From assembly GCA_002434915.1 (NCBI GenBank), contig DJLG01000110.1, positions 1,868 through 47,336 of the forward strand: a stretch of 45,469 nucleotides of DNA, read 5' to 3'. This DNA comes from Proteobacteria bacterium UBA6522 (GTDB lineage Bacteria; Pseudomonadota; Gammaproteobacteria; Steroidobacterales; Rariloculaceae). This document shows, one piece after another, positions 34,383-42,502 of this stretch. Within the stretch, counting starts at the first letter, position 1, and each line of letters starts with the position of its first letter. The notes below the pieces were generated by a model. The model saw only the letters and a list, made by a program, of their open reading frames with translations. It searched no databases and was not told the origin of the DNA. The position numbers were made by a program, and so were the translations under genes.

Positions 34383-35795
34383 ATGTCTGAAACAATAATA
34401 AAAAGTTCCGATACACCTAGTTCAGAATCAGAACAGTCTATTCTTAAGGTATCGCTGAGTGCGATGGCTGGTACAACAATAGAATGGTATGACTTTTTTC
34501 TTTATGGAACGGCTGCTGCATTAGTGTTTCCTACAGTGTTTTTTCCAGAAGACCTTCCTCCCCTGGTTGCCTTATTTGCCTCATTCAGCACTTTTGCAGT
34601 TGGTTTTATAGCTCGACCAGTAGGGGGCATAATTTTTGGACACTATGGGGATCGTCTTGGACGAAAACGAGCTCTAGTAATTGCCTTGGTAATGATGGGG
34701 CTTGGTACTACTTTAATCGGTTTTTTGCCTACATATGCTGTAGCGGGAGCTGCGGCCCCTGTAGCGCTTATTATTCTGCGTTTTGTACAAGGATTGGCAA
34801 TCGGTGGCCAGTGGGGCGGTGCTGTTTTATTAATCACGGAAACTGCACCTAAGCATAGAAGGGGTTTTTACGGTAGCTTTGCACAAATAGGCGTTCCTGT
34901 GGGAGTGGTGATTGCGAACCTTGCCTTTTTGCTAATCAACGCTAGTGTGTCTCCAGAATCATTTATGACGTGGGGATGGAGGGTGCCCTTTTTGCTGAGC
35001 ATATTCCTGATTTTCTTGGCTCTATACATTCAACTTCGTATTGAGGATAGCCCAGCATTTCGTAAATTACAGGTAATAAAAGAGCGCCAGGATGTATTGG
35101 CTGTTCAAGAGCGTGCAGAAAGCCAAGGTGAAAGTAAGGAGGTGGCTGAGGCGGCTATGACCTCCCAACGTCAATCATCACCCGTACTCGAGGCTATCAG
35201 ACTTTACCCCAAGACAATTTTACTAGCAGCAGGTGCATTTTTAGCGGTTCAGGTTACTTTCTATATTTTAATTGCGTTCGTAATTGCATATGGGTCAAAC
35301 CCAGCAGGCCTTGGGTTACCTCGAAGTACTATGTTAGCTGCAGTGCTCATTTCAAATGCTCTCATGCCACCTGCCCTTTTGTTATCAGCACACTTTTCCG
35401 ATTTGAGAGGGCGGCGAGGTATTTATATAACAGGTGCTGTGTTGCTCAGTATTTGGGGATTTATTCTTTTTCCTATGATTGATACAGGATCATTCTTGTG
35501 GATTACAGTAGGAATCACGATAGGTATGTTTTTTCTTTCTATGATGTATGGTCCGCAGGCTGCATTTTTAGCAGAGCTATTTACTACAAAGGTGCGATAT
35601 TCAGGAGCTTCTCTTGGGTATCAGCTAGGTGCAGTAATAGGTGGTGGTTTTGCACCGCTTATTGCTACAGCTTTATTCGCTGCGTTTGGTGGAACATTTG
35701 CTATATCCGTTTATATAGCAGTTGCATGTGCTATCACTGTGATTTGTGTTCTCCTCCTTCAGGAGACTTATAAGTCAAATCTAACAGAACCCTAG
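34383..35795 (+). CDS. MFS transporter of the metabolite:H+ symporter (MHS) type
   Basis: 470 residues from the ATG at 34383, with GGGGAGGG eight bases upstream; the longer TTG start at 34353 precedes this SD. Twelve transmembrane segments. MHS signatures include T-I-E-W-Y-D-F-F-L-Y-G near residue 33, G-F-I-A-R-P-V-G-G-I-I-F-G-H-Y-G-D-R-L-G-R-K-style loops, and G-E-S-K-E-V-A in a long charged central cytoplasmic loop (about 225-265). It resembles ProP/ShiA-like importers of organic acids or osmolytes. Substrate unknown; it may feed the ALDH/MaoC genes upstream. Confidence 0.92.
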   Translation: MSETIIKSSDTPSSESEQSILKVSLSAMAGTTIEWYDFFLYGTAAALVFPTVFFPEDLPPLVALFASFSTFAVGFIARPVGGIIFGHYGDRLGRKRALVIALVMMGLGTTLIGFLPTYAVAGAAAPVALIILRFVQGLAIGGQWGGAVLLITETAPKHRRGFYGSFAQIGVPVGVVIANLAFLLINASVSPESFMTWGWRVPFLLSIFLIFLALYIQLRIEDSPAFRKLQVIKERQDVLAVQERAESQGESKEVAEAAMTSQRQSSPVLEAIRLYPKTILLAAGAFLAVQVTFYILIAFVIAYGSNPAGLGLPRSTMLAAVLISNALMPPALLLSAHFSDLRGRRGIYITGAVLLSIWGFILFPMIDTGSFLWITVGITIGMFFLSMMYGPQAAFLAELFTTKVRYSGASLGYQLGAVIGGGFAPLIATALFAAFGGTFAISVYIAVACAITVICVLLLQETYKSNLTEP

Positions 35796-35825
35796 TAGGG
35801 TATAGCGCAAGATCTAAGTAGTGAA

Positions 35826-35996
35826 CTATTTGTTCAGTATTAACCTTCCCGCTTTAGTTTCCCTCAGTATGTAGCGTTCGCCTCGATGAAGGATTTCAAC
35901 GCGTTTTTTAGTTTGTAGCAAATCTTTGCTTTGATACACCCTCACATCATTTATGCTTTCAGTGGGGGTGGTTTTTGACTTGATAGTATTACTCAT
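35826..35996 (-). CDS. hemP: Hemin uptake protein HemP
   Basis: 56 residues, read by eye from ATG 35996 to TAG 35826. The C-terminal half matches HemP: S-K-D-L-L, V-E-I-L-H-R-G-E-R-Y-I-L-R, then T-K-A-G-R-L-I-L-N-K at the end. HemP is a small protein that promotes expression of haem-uptake genes and is generally iron-repressed. A Fur-type box lies 34 bases upstream. Usually a TonB-dependent haem receptor gene is adjacent; none is seen in the window. No strong SD is visible. Confidence 0.8.
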   Translation of the reverse strand: MSNTIKSKTTPTESINDVRVYQSKDLLQTKKRVEILHRGERYILRETKAGRLILNK

Positions 35997-36029
35997 ATTT
36001 ACGAGACTATCTTGTTGACATCTAAATGT

Positions 36030-36050
36030 AAATGAGTATCATTCGCATTT
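36030..36050. promoter_or_regulatory. Fur-type operator in the hemP / 36182 divergent region
   Basis: The 21-base imperfect palindrome AAATGAGTATCATTCGCATTT fits the hexamer arrangement of Fur boxes (A-A-T-G-A-x ... A-T-x-A-T-T). The adjacent TAAATGTA extends it. It lies upstream of hemP on the minus strand and of the unknown gene on the plus strand. Confidence 0.65.
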
Positions 36051-36181
36051 AAGAATCTTAGCTCAATTGCTGTTGTTAAGTTTTAAATTAAAGGTAGTGA
36101 TAATTACACCTTAATAGCCAGCAGAACGGCTCTATTGCCGATCAGCCAGCCGATTTAACCATTCTTTTATAGAGGGAGTTC

Positions 36182-36712
36182 ATGGTGATCGGCTCTGTCC
36201 TAAACAATAATAATATCCGTCCAGCTAGTGATAGCAGGGTTTGTGAAGCAAATTTCTATGCGCTTCCATTTGTTGCTCAGATGGTCATTTGGGCAGTGCG
36301 AAGGCGTTTGATTGAGGCTCACGAAGAACGGCCATTTTCTCCCGACGTTTTGCCAGTATTTCATATGGCAGGTTGGGCAGATTTATATGAATCGCTGCTA
36401 GTAGTTTCTCAACTGATGATGAAAGATGATGCACCTGGTACTGTCGTTTTACATGATATCGGATGTCATCACATTGCATCACATGAAGCCTATTTGCTTA
36501 ATGCGCTAGCACATATGCAAAATGGTAGGCGTACTGAATCTGCACTATGTCTTTGCGAACATCTATCTCCTTCCAGCGCTAGATTAGCATTATCCGCACT
36601 TGAAAAAATTATAGATAAGACTCGTGCTCAAGCATTTGAATTTGTTTACGTCGATCTGACTACACTCACATCTGATGAGTCTGAGATACCACCAGCAAAG
36701 TTCCTTAATTGA
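36182..36712 (+). CDS. Protein of unknown function diverging from hemP
   Basis: 176 residues; GAGGG (36173-36177) lies four bases before the ATG, and a GTG at 36185 is an alternative start. I do not recognise a family. The protein is probably cytoplasmic, alpha-helical, with no signal or membrane span. It has a His/Cys cluster around residues 94-103 (H-D-I-G-C-H-H-I-A-S-H) and later C-L-C-E-H, which could bind metal or haem. Facing a Fur-type box and hemP suggests iron-controlled expression. A small membrane protein and a peroxiredoxin follow on the same strand. Confidence 0.75.
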   Translation: MVIGSVLNNNNIRPASDSRVCEANFYALPFVAQMVIWAVRRRLIEAHEERPFSPDVLPVFHMAGWADLYESLLVVSQLMMKDDAPGTVVLHDIGCHHIASHEAYLLNALAHMQNGRRTESALCLCEHLSPSSARLALSALEKIIDKTRAQAFEFVYVDLTTLTSDESEIPPAKFLN

Positions 36713-36720
36713 GATTTGAA

Positions 36721-36984
36721 ATGAAGCCTCTGGCGGCAGAAATAATTCGATATTTATTAGGTTCTTTTTTGCTGGCTTCATTGTTTATGGCTACAGTTTT
36801 TATGACAACGCCAAAGGTACCAGAGAGCTTGTCCACGCTCCAATTGCACTTTCCATTGTTCTTGTTTATTTCAATTGCCACTATTGTGATGTTACCCAAT
36901 GCATGGCGAAGTCTCGTTTACCTAGGAGTTAGTTGTGCTCTCCTTATAGAGTTCGTTTTATATGTCACTGTATTACAGGTTTAA
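36721..36984 (+). CDS. Small membrane protein of unknown function
   Basis: 87 residues from the ATG at 36721; the in-frame TTG at 36709 overlaps the previous gene's stop. Three hydrophobic segments (about 9-27, 40-58 and 64-85) make it an inner-membrane protein. No family is recognised. It starts eight bases after the unknown gene upstream and lies 62 bases before the peroxiredoxin, and so shares the hypothetical iron-responsive transcript. Confidence 0.66.
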   Translation: MKPLAAEIIRYLLGSFLLASLFMATVFMTTPKVPESLSTLQLHFPLFLFISIATIVMLPNAWRSLVYLGVSCALLIEFVLYVTVLQV

Positions 36985-37046
36985 CAAGTAGATTTAAATT
37001 GTGCAATCTACATTAAAAAATATTTATAGCATTTTTGGAGAAAAAA

Positions 37047-37556
37047 ATGATTGGAATCAAGGAAGAATTTCCAGACTTTTTATTAACTGGAATAGATAAA
37101 AATAATAATTTTATTGATGTATCACGCTCCCACTTAGATGGCTGGTCTGTGATTTATTTTTATCCCAAAGATTTTACTTTTATTTGTCCTACTGAAATAG
37201 AACAGATGGATAGGCTAGTTGATGAGGGTGTGAATGTTTTTGGTATTAGTGGGGACAATGAATATTGCAAATTAGCTTGGAAAGAAAGTAATGCCCTAAT
37301 TTCATCAATACGACATAGTTTGCTGGCAGATTCAGGAATTAGCCTTGCATCACAATTAGGCGTAGTTGATGAAGATGAGGGCGTATGTTTAAGGGCAACA
37401 TTTATTCTTAATGAAAATCATGATGTTATGCATGTTTCTGTTAATGAATTAGACACAGGAAGAAATGTTAATGAAGTCATTAGAACGTTAAGAGCTTTGC
37501 GAGCAGGTGGTTTAACAGGTTGTGAATGGAATCCCGGAGATGAATTTGTTGGATAA
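37047..37556 (+). CDS. AhpC-type 2-Cys peroxiredoxin
   Basis: 169 residues from the ATG at 37047; GGAG lies just upstream, so the in-frame TTG at 37035 is unlikely. It reduces hydroperoxides through Cys47 in D-F-T-F-I-C-P-T-E; the resolving Cys159 is in L-T-G-C-E-W near the C-terminus. Y-F-Y-P-K-D precedes the active site, and Thr44 and the conserved Pro complete the peroxidatic site. It is shorter than E. coli AhpC, and no AhpF-like reductase is nearby, so thioredoxin or another reductase presumably regenerates it. Confidence 0.92.
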   Translation: MIGIKEEFPDFLLTGIDKNNNFIDVSRSHLDGWSVIYFYPKDFTFICPTEIEQMDRLVDEGVNVFGISGDNEYCKLAWKESNALISSIRHSLLADSGISLASQLGVVDEDEGVCLRATFILNENHDVMHVSVNELDTGRNVNEVIRTLRALRAGGLTGCEWNPGDEFVG

Positions 37557-37615
37557 CCTTACAACCTCATCTATTTAAGGCTTAAGTTATGTGAAAAATT
37601 GAATTAATTATATAT

Positions 37616-39379
37616 TTAATACTCAAGTGGCATGTTCTGTGCTGGATTAATATTGCCATGAAAACCACCTTGATCTCGGACTACTTGTGACACACCTTCT
37701 TCGTTGTAATGAACCCAGACTAGACCATGAGCATCTCCATTTTGGGGCATATCTATAACCTTAGTGAGTTCCCTGGTTTCTGAATCATAAACAAGTATTC
37801 GACCTTCACCATTACTTGTTGCCCACATTTCTTTGCCATTTGGAGAGAGCAATACGTGATCCATTTCATAAGCTGCAAATAGTGTTGCTAGAAACTCACC
37901 AGTCTCCGTGTCAAGAACTGAAATTGTTCTTCCAAATTCACCCATGTTTTCACCTTTAGAGGCAACCCAGATCTCCGACTCATCAGCTGAAAGGGTTATT
38001 CCGAATGGGCCGCCTCCGGTTCCTCTTGTCCAAACGATTTCTCCTGTTTCAATATTTAACTTTGTGAGTCCAGAAGATCCTGACATTGCGATGTAAATAA
38101 ATTTATTACCAGAGTCAATAACAGCCCACGTTCCTCGATAACCTGGCAGTGGGTATTCTTTTATAACTTCCCAATTATCAGGATCAATTTTTGCTACCCA
38201 GAACGGTCTCATAGCCACCAGTGCACCTCGACGTAAATTACCTGCACCTCGTCCGCCTGTGGCACGACCTGGGCCATAGCCTGCTGGTTCCATTAATGCG
38301 TAGATATGGTTGTGATCTGTCCATACCGTGTAGACCATTCCGCCTAGATCTATATCCTTTATTCCACTTATTACATGGTCTGTTTCTGGATCGTAAAGCA
38401 TTAGACCTAGCCCATCAGGATCTCGAGCAAAGACATCTAATAATAGGTATTTTTCCTGGAAAATCTGTCCATGATGTAAACGTCCTCCAATAGTTATCTG
38501 TTTTACCGGTTGCAGAGTTAAGGCATCTACTTTCAGCATGGTTTGTGATCCACCAGGATCAGGGTTTCCATCAGATCCTGGCTCTCTTGGCCCCACTATG
38601 TAAACGAACTTGCCATCCGGTGACATTGTAGTGCCATGAACTGCATTTCTAAGATTGACTGGTAGCTGGTAGCTAGCAATGATTTCTTTTGTGATTGCAT
38701 CACCAACCACGACTTGGTTTGATTCCGGTGCTACATAACCTTCATGTAAAACTGCGGGCTTACTATTTGTTCCAATATTTTCATAAAAATATGTATGATT
38801 TTTTTGGGGTTTGAATTTTTGGGTTCCAGGATTAAAGGTTGCCACAATACGAGAATCATAGTGGCTTTCTAAATTTCCTTCATTTGCTCGTTGCTCCCAA
38901 CTGGTTATAACTGAGCCAAAAGATTCGATAGCTTCAACAGCTACATCACGCTCTGTTTTACTAAAAACTAGCTCTTGAGCTTGAGTGGTTTTTGCTTGTA
39001 CTAGTGCTTCGCGCCATTGTGCAGGCATTGTATCTTCAAGTGGTAATTCAGCCATAGAGCGCAAGTAGATAGATAGAGCAATCAAATCATCATCATTAAG
39101 GTTTAATTCGGTCATGATGACTGACATTGTTGGATTGCTTTCAAGCTGTTCGAAAATGTCTGTTGGCGTTGGACCAAATTGTAAAGTAGGGCCAACTCTT
39201 CCCTGGGCTGTTTCACCATGGCAGACCCAGCAGCCTACAGGTTCAGCGTGATATAGCATGCGGCCCCGTTCGACTAAATCATCCATAGTGTCCTGAGAGG
39301 AAGCTATATTAAATATAAGTTCAAGCAGAAAAAAAACACTCAAGAATAAAGTGGATGTTATATATACGGGAAACCTCAT
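37616..39379 (-). CDS. Exported c-type cytochrome fused to a YVTN-type beta-propeller
   Basis: 587 residues. The signal peptide ends I-A-S-S-Q (residue about 29). A class I cytochrome c domain follows: C-W-V-C-H at residues 50-54 binds one haem, with a Met ligand probably in the following 60 residues. From about residue 165 to the end are repeated propeller blades (V-V-G-D-A-I-T, T-M-S-P-D-G-K-F-V-Y, I-Y-I-A-M-S-G-S-S-G, T-L-S-A-D-E-S-E-I-W-V-A, L-L-S-P-N-G-K-E-M-W). The layout is like nitrite-reductase or quinohaem-type redox proteins without their d1 or quinone cofactor. It diverges from the UGSC selenoprotein operon. Confidence 0.9.
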   Translation of the reverse strand: MRFPVYITSTLFLSVFFLLELIFNIASSQDTMDDLVERGRMLYHAEPVGCWVCHGETAQGRVGPTLQFGPTPTDIFEQLESNPTMSVIMTELNLNDDDLIALSIYLRSMAELPLEDTMPAQWREALVQAKTTQAQELVFSKTERDVAVEAIESFGSVITSWEQRANEGNLESHYDSRIVATFNPGTQKFKPQKNHTYFYENIGTNSKPAVLHEGYVAPESNQVVVGDAITKEIIASYQLPVNLRNAVHGTTMSPDGKFVYIVGPREPGSDGNPDPGGSQTMLKVDALTLQPVKQITIGGRLHHGQIFQEKYLLLDVFARDPDGLGLMLYDPETDHVISGIKDIDLGGMVYTVWTDHNHIYALMEPAGYGPGRATGGRGAGNLRRGALVAMRPFWVAKIDPDNWEVIKEYPLPGYRGTWAVIDSGNKFIYIAMSGSSGLTKLNIETGEIVWTRGTGGGPFGITLSADESEIWVASKGENMGEFGRTISVLDTETGEFLATLFAAYEMDHVLLSPNGKEMWATSNGEGRILVYDSETRELTKVIDMPQNGDAHGLVWVHYNEEGVSQVVRDQGGFHGNINPAQNMPLEY

Positions 39380-39539
39380 AAACCGCCATCCTTTTTCACA
39401 AATATTTATCTAATCTTAACGCGTTACTTCTTTATAATCAGTCATTGTCGAGGTCTAACTAGCCTATTATTATTAATAGCTAACTGTTTAAATTTATTAT
39501 AAATAGGCCTCAAAGTTTTTTATATCTGACAATATTATT

Positions 39540-40604
39540 TTGAAAAGCACAGTGACCTTGGATTTTACCCTTGCATCTAAGCAGTATGAAATTAACTCTG
39601 AAGAGGAGGCTCAGGATTACTTTCATGCTAGAGGACTAACCGATGGATTACCTATAGTTCCACCAACTAGTGAAAAAGTCATAGCATGTTTGCATCAATC
39701 GGGTATGGTTCCGACTCATGTATTAGGCGTAGAGCCGGTACGTGGACGTGTAATTACCGCTGAGAAGACCGCAATCAATGCGGTACTTGCTGGATGCCAA
39801 CCACTCCATTTCCCAGTCGTAGCAGCAGCAGTTGAAGCGATGTGTCATCCCGAGTTTCTTCTTCATGGGGCTACCTGTAGCACTGGTGGATGCGCTATCT
39901 TCATGGTCGTAAATGGCCCCATAGTTCAGGAGTTAGGGATGGGGGCAACATTTAATGCTTTAGCAAATAGTGACCGAGCCTCTGCTGTTATTGGGCGTTC
40001 AATTCGTTTAATTCTTAATAATATTTTAGATGTAAAGCCTGGTGGCCTTGACCGATCAACATTGGGTCATCCAGGGAAATTTAGTTATTGTTTGGCGGAA
40101 GATGAGAATGGAACTGATTGGATTCCTCTTGCACAGCAGCGTGGTGCTCCAACAGATATATCAACTGTTACAGTTTTTGCAGCTGGATCTCCTAGGCAAA
40201 TAATGAATGAATGGACGACAGTACCAGAGGAGATTTTAGAAACATTTGCTGCTGAGATTAAAGCAAATATGTTGCACTATTCAGTATGGGGTGGAAATTA
40301 TGTGATTGTTTTGCCAAAACAGTTGCGTAGTAGGCTTGAGGAGGCAAACTGGAGTAAGTCGGATGTACAGAGGTTTATTTTTGAACATGCCCGCGTAAAA
40401 AAACATGATTGGATTAAGGTAGGAAAAAAATCTCTTATTACGGACAATAAAGATAAAGAATTTTCTGCTCTGACTAATCCAGAAGATTTGCTTGTTATTG
40501 CAGCTGGTGGTCCTGCCGGAGGATTTGGTGCTGTTATACCACCTTGGTTTGGTCATAAGTCCCGGGCCGTAACTATGGGTATTGGCGTTTGTTTTGATTG
40601 TTAA
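39540..40604 (+). CDS. Conserved protein with C-terminal CxxC, partner of the UGSC selenoprotein
   Basis: 354 residues from a TTG start (a GTG at 39552 is possible; no good SD is visible). No signal peptide. The sequence includes G-L-T-D-G-L-P-I-V-P-P-T near residue 33, H-G-A-T-C-S-T-G-G-C-A near 110, and ends I-G-V-C-F-D-C. The terminal CxxC and the internal C-x4-C suggest a redox or thiol function. I do not know an assigned activity. The selenoprotein follows 20 bases later on the same strand, so the two are very probably co-expressed. Confidence 0.85.
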   Translation: MKSTVTLDFTLASKQYEINSEEEAQDYFHARGLTDGLPIVPPTSEKVIACLHQSGMVPTHVLGVEPVRGRVITAEKTAINAVLAGCQPLHFPVVAAAVEAMCHPEFLLHGATCSTGGCAIFMVVNGPIVQELGMGATFNALANSDRASAVIGRSIRLILNNILDVKPGGLDRSTLGHPGKFSYCLAEDENGTDWIPLAQQRGAPTDISTVTVFAAGSPRQIMNEWTTVPEEILETFAAEIKANMLHYSVWGGNYVIVLPKQLRSRLEEANWSKSDVQRFIFEHARVKKHDWIKVGKKSLITDNKDKEFSALTNPEDLLVIAAGGPAGGFGAVIPPWFGHKSRAVTMGIGVCFDC

Positions 40605-40624
40605 TTAACGGTGAATTTTTGAAA

Positions 40625-41143
40625 ATGTTTATCTTAGACCCTACTGCTGAAGTTGACCTGAAGCCCATCTCCTCGGCCCCTCGTCTTAAGTCCCCAGATA
40701 AAAAAATCATTGGTCTTCTTTCGAATGGCAAAGCAGCCGTATCCCCATTCTTTAATTATCTAGAAAAAATGCTAGGAAAGAACTGGAATGCTAAAACCAT
40801 TCTTCGCTATACAAAGATTAATTATAGTGCTCCAGCTGATCCTGACCTGATTCGGGAACTAAGTAGATGCCATATGATTGTGACTGGTATCGGCGACTGA
40901 GGAAGTTGTTCATCATGCAGTTTGCATGACGCTATTACTTTAGAAAAGGTTGGTATTCCAACAGTAGCTATTATGACTTCGGAATTTGTGGATTCAGCAA
41001 AGATAATGGCTAAGTATTGTGGGATTTCTGATTATGCTTTTGCAATAGTAGATCATCCAATAAGTAGTGCTAGTGATGGTGAATTAGAAGCAAAGGCTAG
41101 GGAAGTTTTAGTTCAAGCTAAAGATCTATTATTCCAACCGTAG
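40625..41143 (+). CDS. UGSC-family selenoprotein (in-frame TGA read as selenocysteine)
   Basis: 172 residues when the TGA at 40898-40900 is read as Sec92. The frame continues on both sides without shift: V-T-G-I-G-D before, then U-G-S-C-S-S-C-S-L-H-D-A-I, and an ordinary alpha/beta sequence to TAG at 41143. U-G-S-C is the motif that names this family, known from marine metagenomes, with Cys homologues elsewhere. Start at ATG 40625 (a TTG at 40619 has a slightly better SD). A SECIS-like hairpin begins 12 bases after the TGA. Expression requires SelA, SelB, SelC and SelD, not seen here. The reaction is unknown; the Sec-x-x-Cys arrangement suggests thiol redox work. Confidence 0.88.
40913..40929 (+). 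ncRNA. Bacterial SECIS-like hairpin
   Basis: Seven-base-pair stem TCATGCA (40913-40919) / TGCATGA (40923-40929) with loop GTT. The G at the first loop position and the distance of 19 bases from the TGA to that G match what is expected for bacterial SECIS elements that bind SelB. Confidence 0.62.
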
Positions 41144-41209
41144 CTTTTTATAATTACTTGTTTTTTAGTAAGAATACAATATATATAAAGTGCTATATAT
41201 TTCATCTTG

Positions 41210-42502
41210 TTAGCCCGTGAATTGTCTATCAGGTCTAAGTCGAGCCGCTAAAATTGCACCTATTAGCAGTAAAAGTATTGAACCAATAAATGGCATTACC
41301 CAGCTGCCAGTAAGATCAACAAAATAACCAAAGCTAGCGGGCGACACAAGCCCTGCAAGACCGAACCCAAAGTTCATCATTCCACTAGCTGAGCCTGCAT
41401 AACGGGGTGCTATATCCATTGGAACAGCCCATATCGGAGCCACAATAAGTTCGGCAAAAAAGAAAGCTAACGAAAGACATATTGCTGAGACTGTTAGGTC
41501 AGGGATCAATATAACAGGAATTAAAAAAAGAGCTGCACCTGAAAAACCTAGAACAAGAACTGAGCGTCTGGCAATTAAAAGACTGCCTGTGCGCCGCAAT
41601 ATTGAGTCGCTTAATATTCCTCCTAAAGTATCCCCAATAACGCCAGCAAATAGTACTCCAGCTGAAAATAAAGCTGTATCTCTCAGATTGAGTCCATAGT
41701 TTTCAAAAAAGAAAGTTGGAATCCAGCTCAAAAATAACCATAGGGTCCAGCCATAGCAAAAGTCCACCATCGTTACTGGTAAAATATGGCGTGCTAATCG
41801 TAGATAAGGAACTTTACGTTTAGTTTTTTCCTTTACTGCAGGTTTTGGAAGCCTCGCTAGATCTCCAGCACTAATAGATTTATGGGTCTTTGGGTCATCA
41901 CGAAAATAGAAAAGCCATGCAAGTGACCATAGAAAAGTAATAGATCCAAGTAATATAAAAGAGGTTCGCCATGAAGCGAATATGAGAATACCTGCTACAA
42001 GCGGGGGAGTTATCGCATTTCCAATTCGTGCACATGAATGTGTGATGCCTTGTGCAAATCCCCATTTTTCCGCAGGTGTCCAGGTGGACATTGCTCGAGT
42101 TGCAGTTGGAAAAGCTGGACCTTCACCAAAACCTAAGGCAATCCGAGCGGCAATCAGCGATATGAAACCACCTGTTAGTCCTGTAAGTACTGTTGAAATT
42201 GCTGCGATTACACAACAGGTTGCAAGCACCAAACGTGCACCAAAACGATCTGCAAGCCATCCACCAAAGAGTTGAAAAAAAGCATAGGGAATTGAAAAGG
42301 CTGAAAAAACCATACCCATTTGTGTATTGCTAAGCCCAAGATCGGCTCGAATTAGGGGAGCTAATATTCCGATATTAACTCGATCAATATAAAGGAGTAA
42401 GTATAGGAGACAAAGAAGAATGAGAACGTTTCGAGGCGTCTTTGTCGGTAGGGGCGATTGGGAATTCTTCCCAGTATTCATGGTAGCAAACGGTTTATTC
42501 AT
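41210..42502 (-). CDS. MFS transporter (ACS family, anion:cation symporter type)
   Basis: 430 residues, twelve predicted transmembrane segments. Y-I-D-R-V-N-I-G near residue 38 and G-G-W-L-A-D-R-F-G-A-R near 80 are typical of the ACS branch, which takes up organic anions such as hexuronates, phthalate or tartrate. R-I-A-L-G-F-G-E-G-P-A-F-P near 120 is a second family motif. The start overlaps the TauD-like dioxygenase stop by four bases (ATGA), so the two are translationally coupled and probably import and oxidise the same substrate. Confidence 0.93.
   Translation of the reverse strand: MNKPFATMNTGKNSQSPLPTKTPRNVLILLCLLYLLLYIDRVNIGILAPLIRADLGLSNTQMGMVFSAFSIPYAFFQLFGGWLADRFGARLVLATCCVIAAISTVLTGLTGGFISLIAARIALGFGEGPAFPTATRAMSTWTPAEKWGFAQGITHSCARIGNAITPPLVAGILIFASWRTSFILLGSITFLWSLAWLFYFRDDPKTHKSISAGDLARLPKPAVKEKTKRKVPYLRLARHILPVTMVDFCYGWTLWLFLSWIPTFFFENYGLNLRDTALFSAGVLFAGVIGDTLGGILSDSILRRTGSLLIARRSVLVLGFSGAALFLIPVILIPDLTVSAICLSLAFFFAELIVAPIWAVPMDIAPRYAGSASGMMNFGFGLAGLVSPASFGYFVDLTGSWVMPFIGSILLLLIGAILAARLRPDRQFTG

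Noticed and set aside
40898..40900. TGA as a true stop, leaving two short genes or a pseudogene
   Set aside because: The frame is intact on both sides, the codon sits at the family's Sec position, and a SECIS-like hairpin follows.
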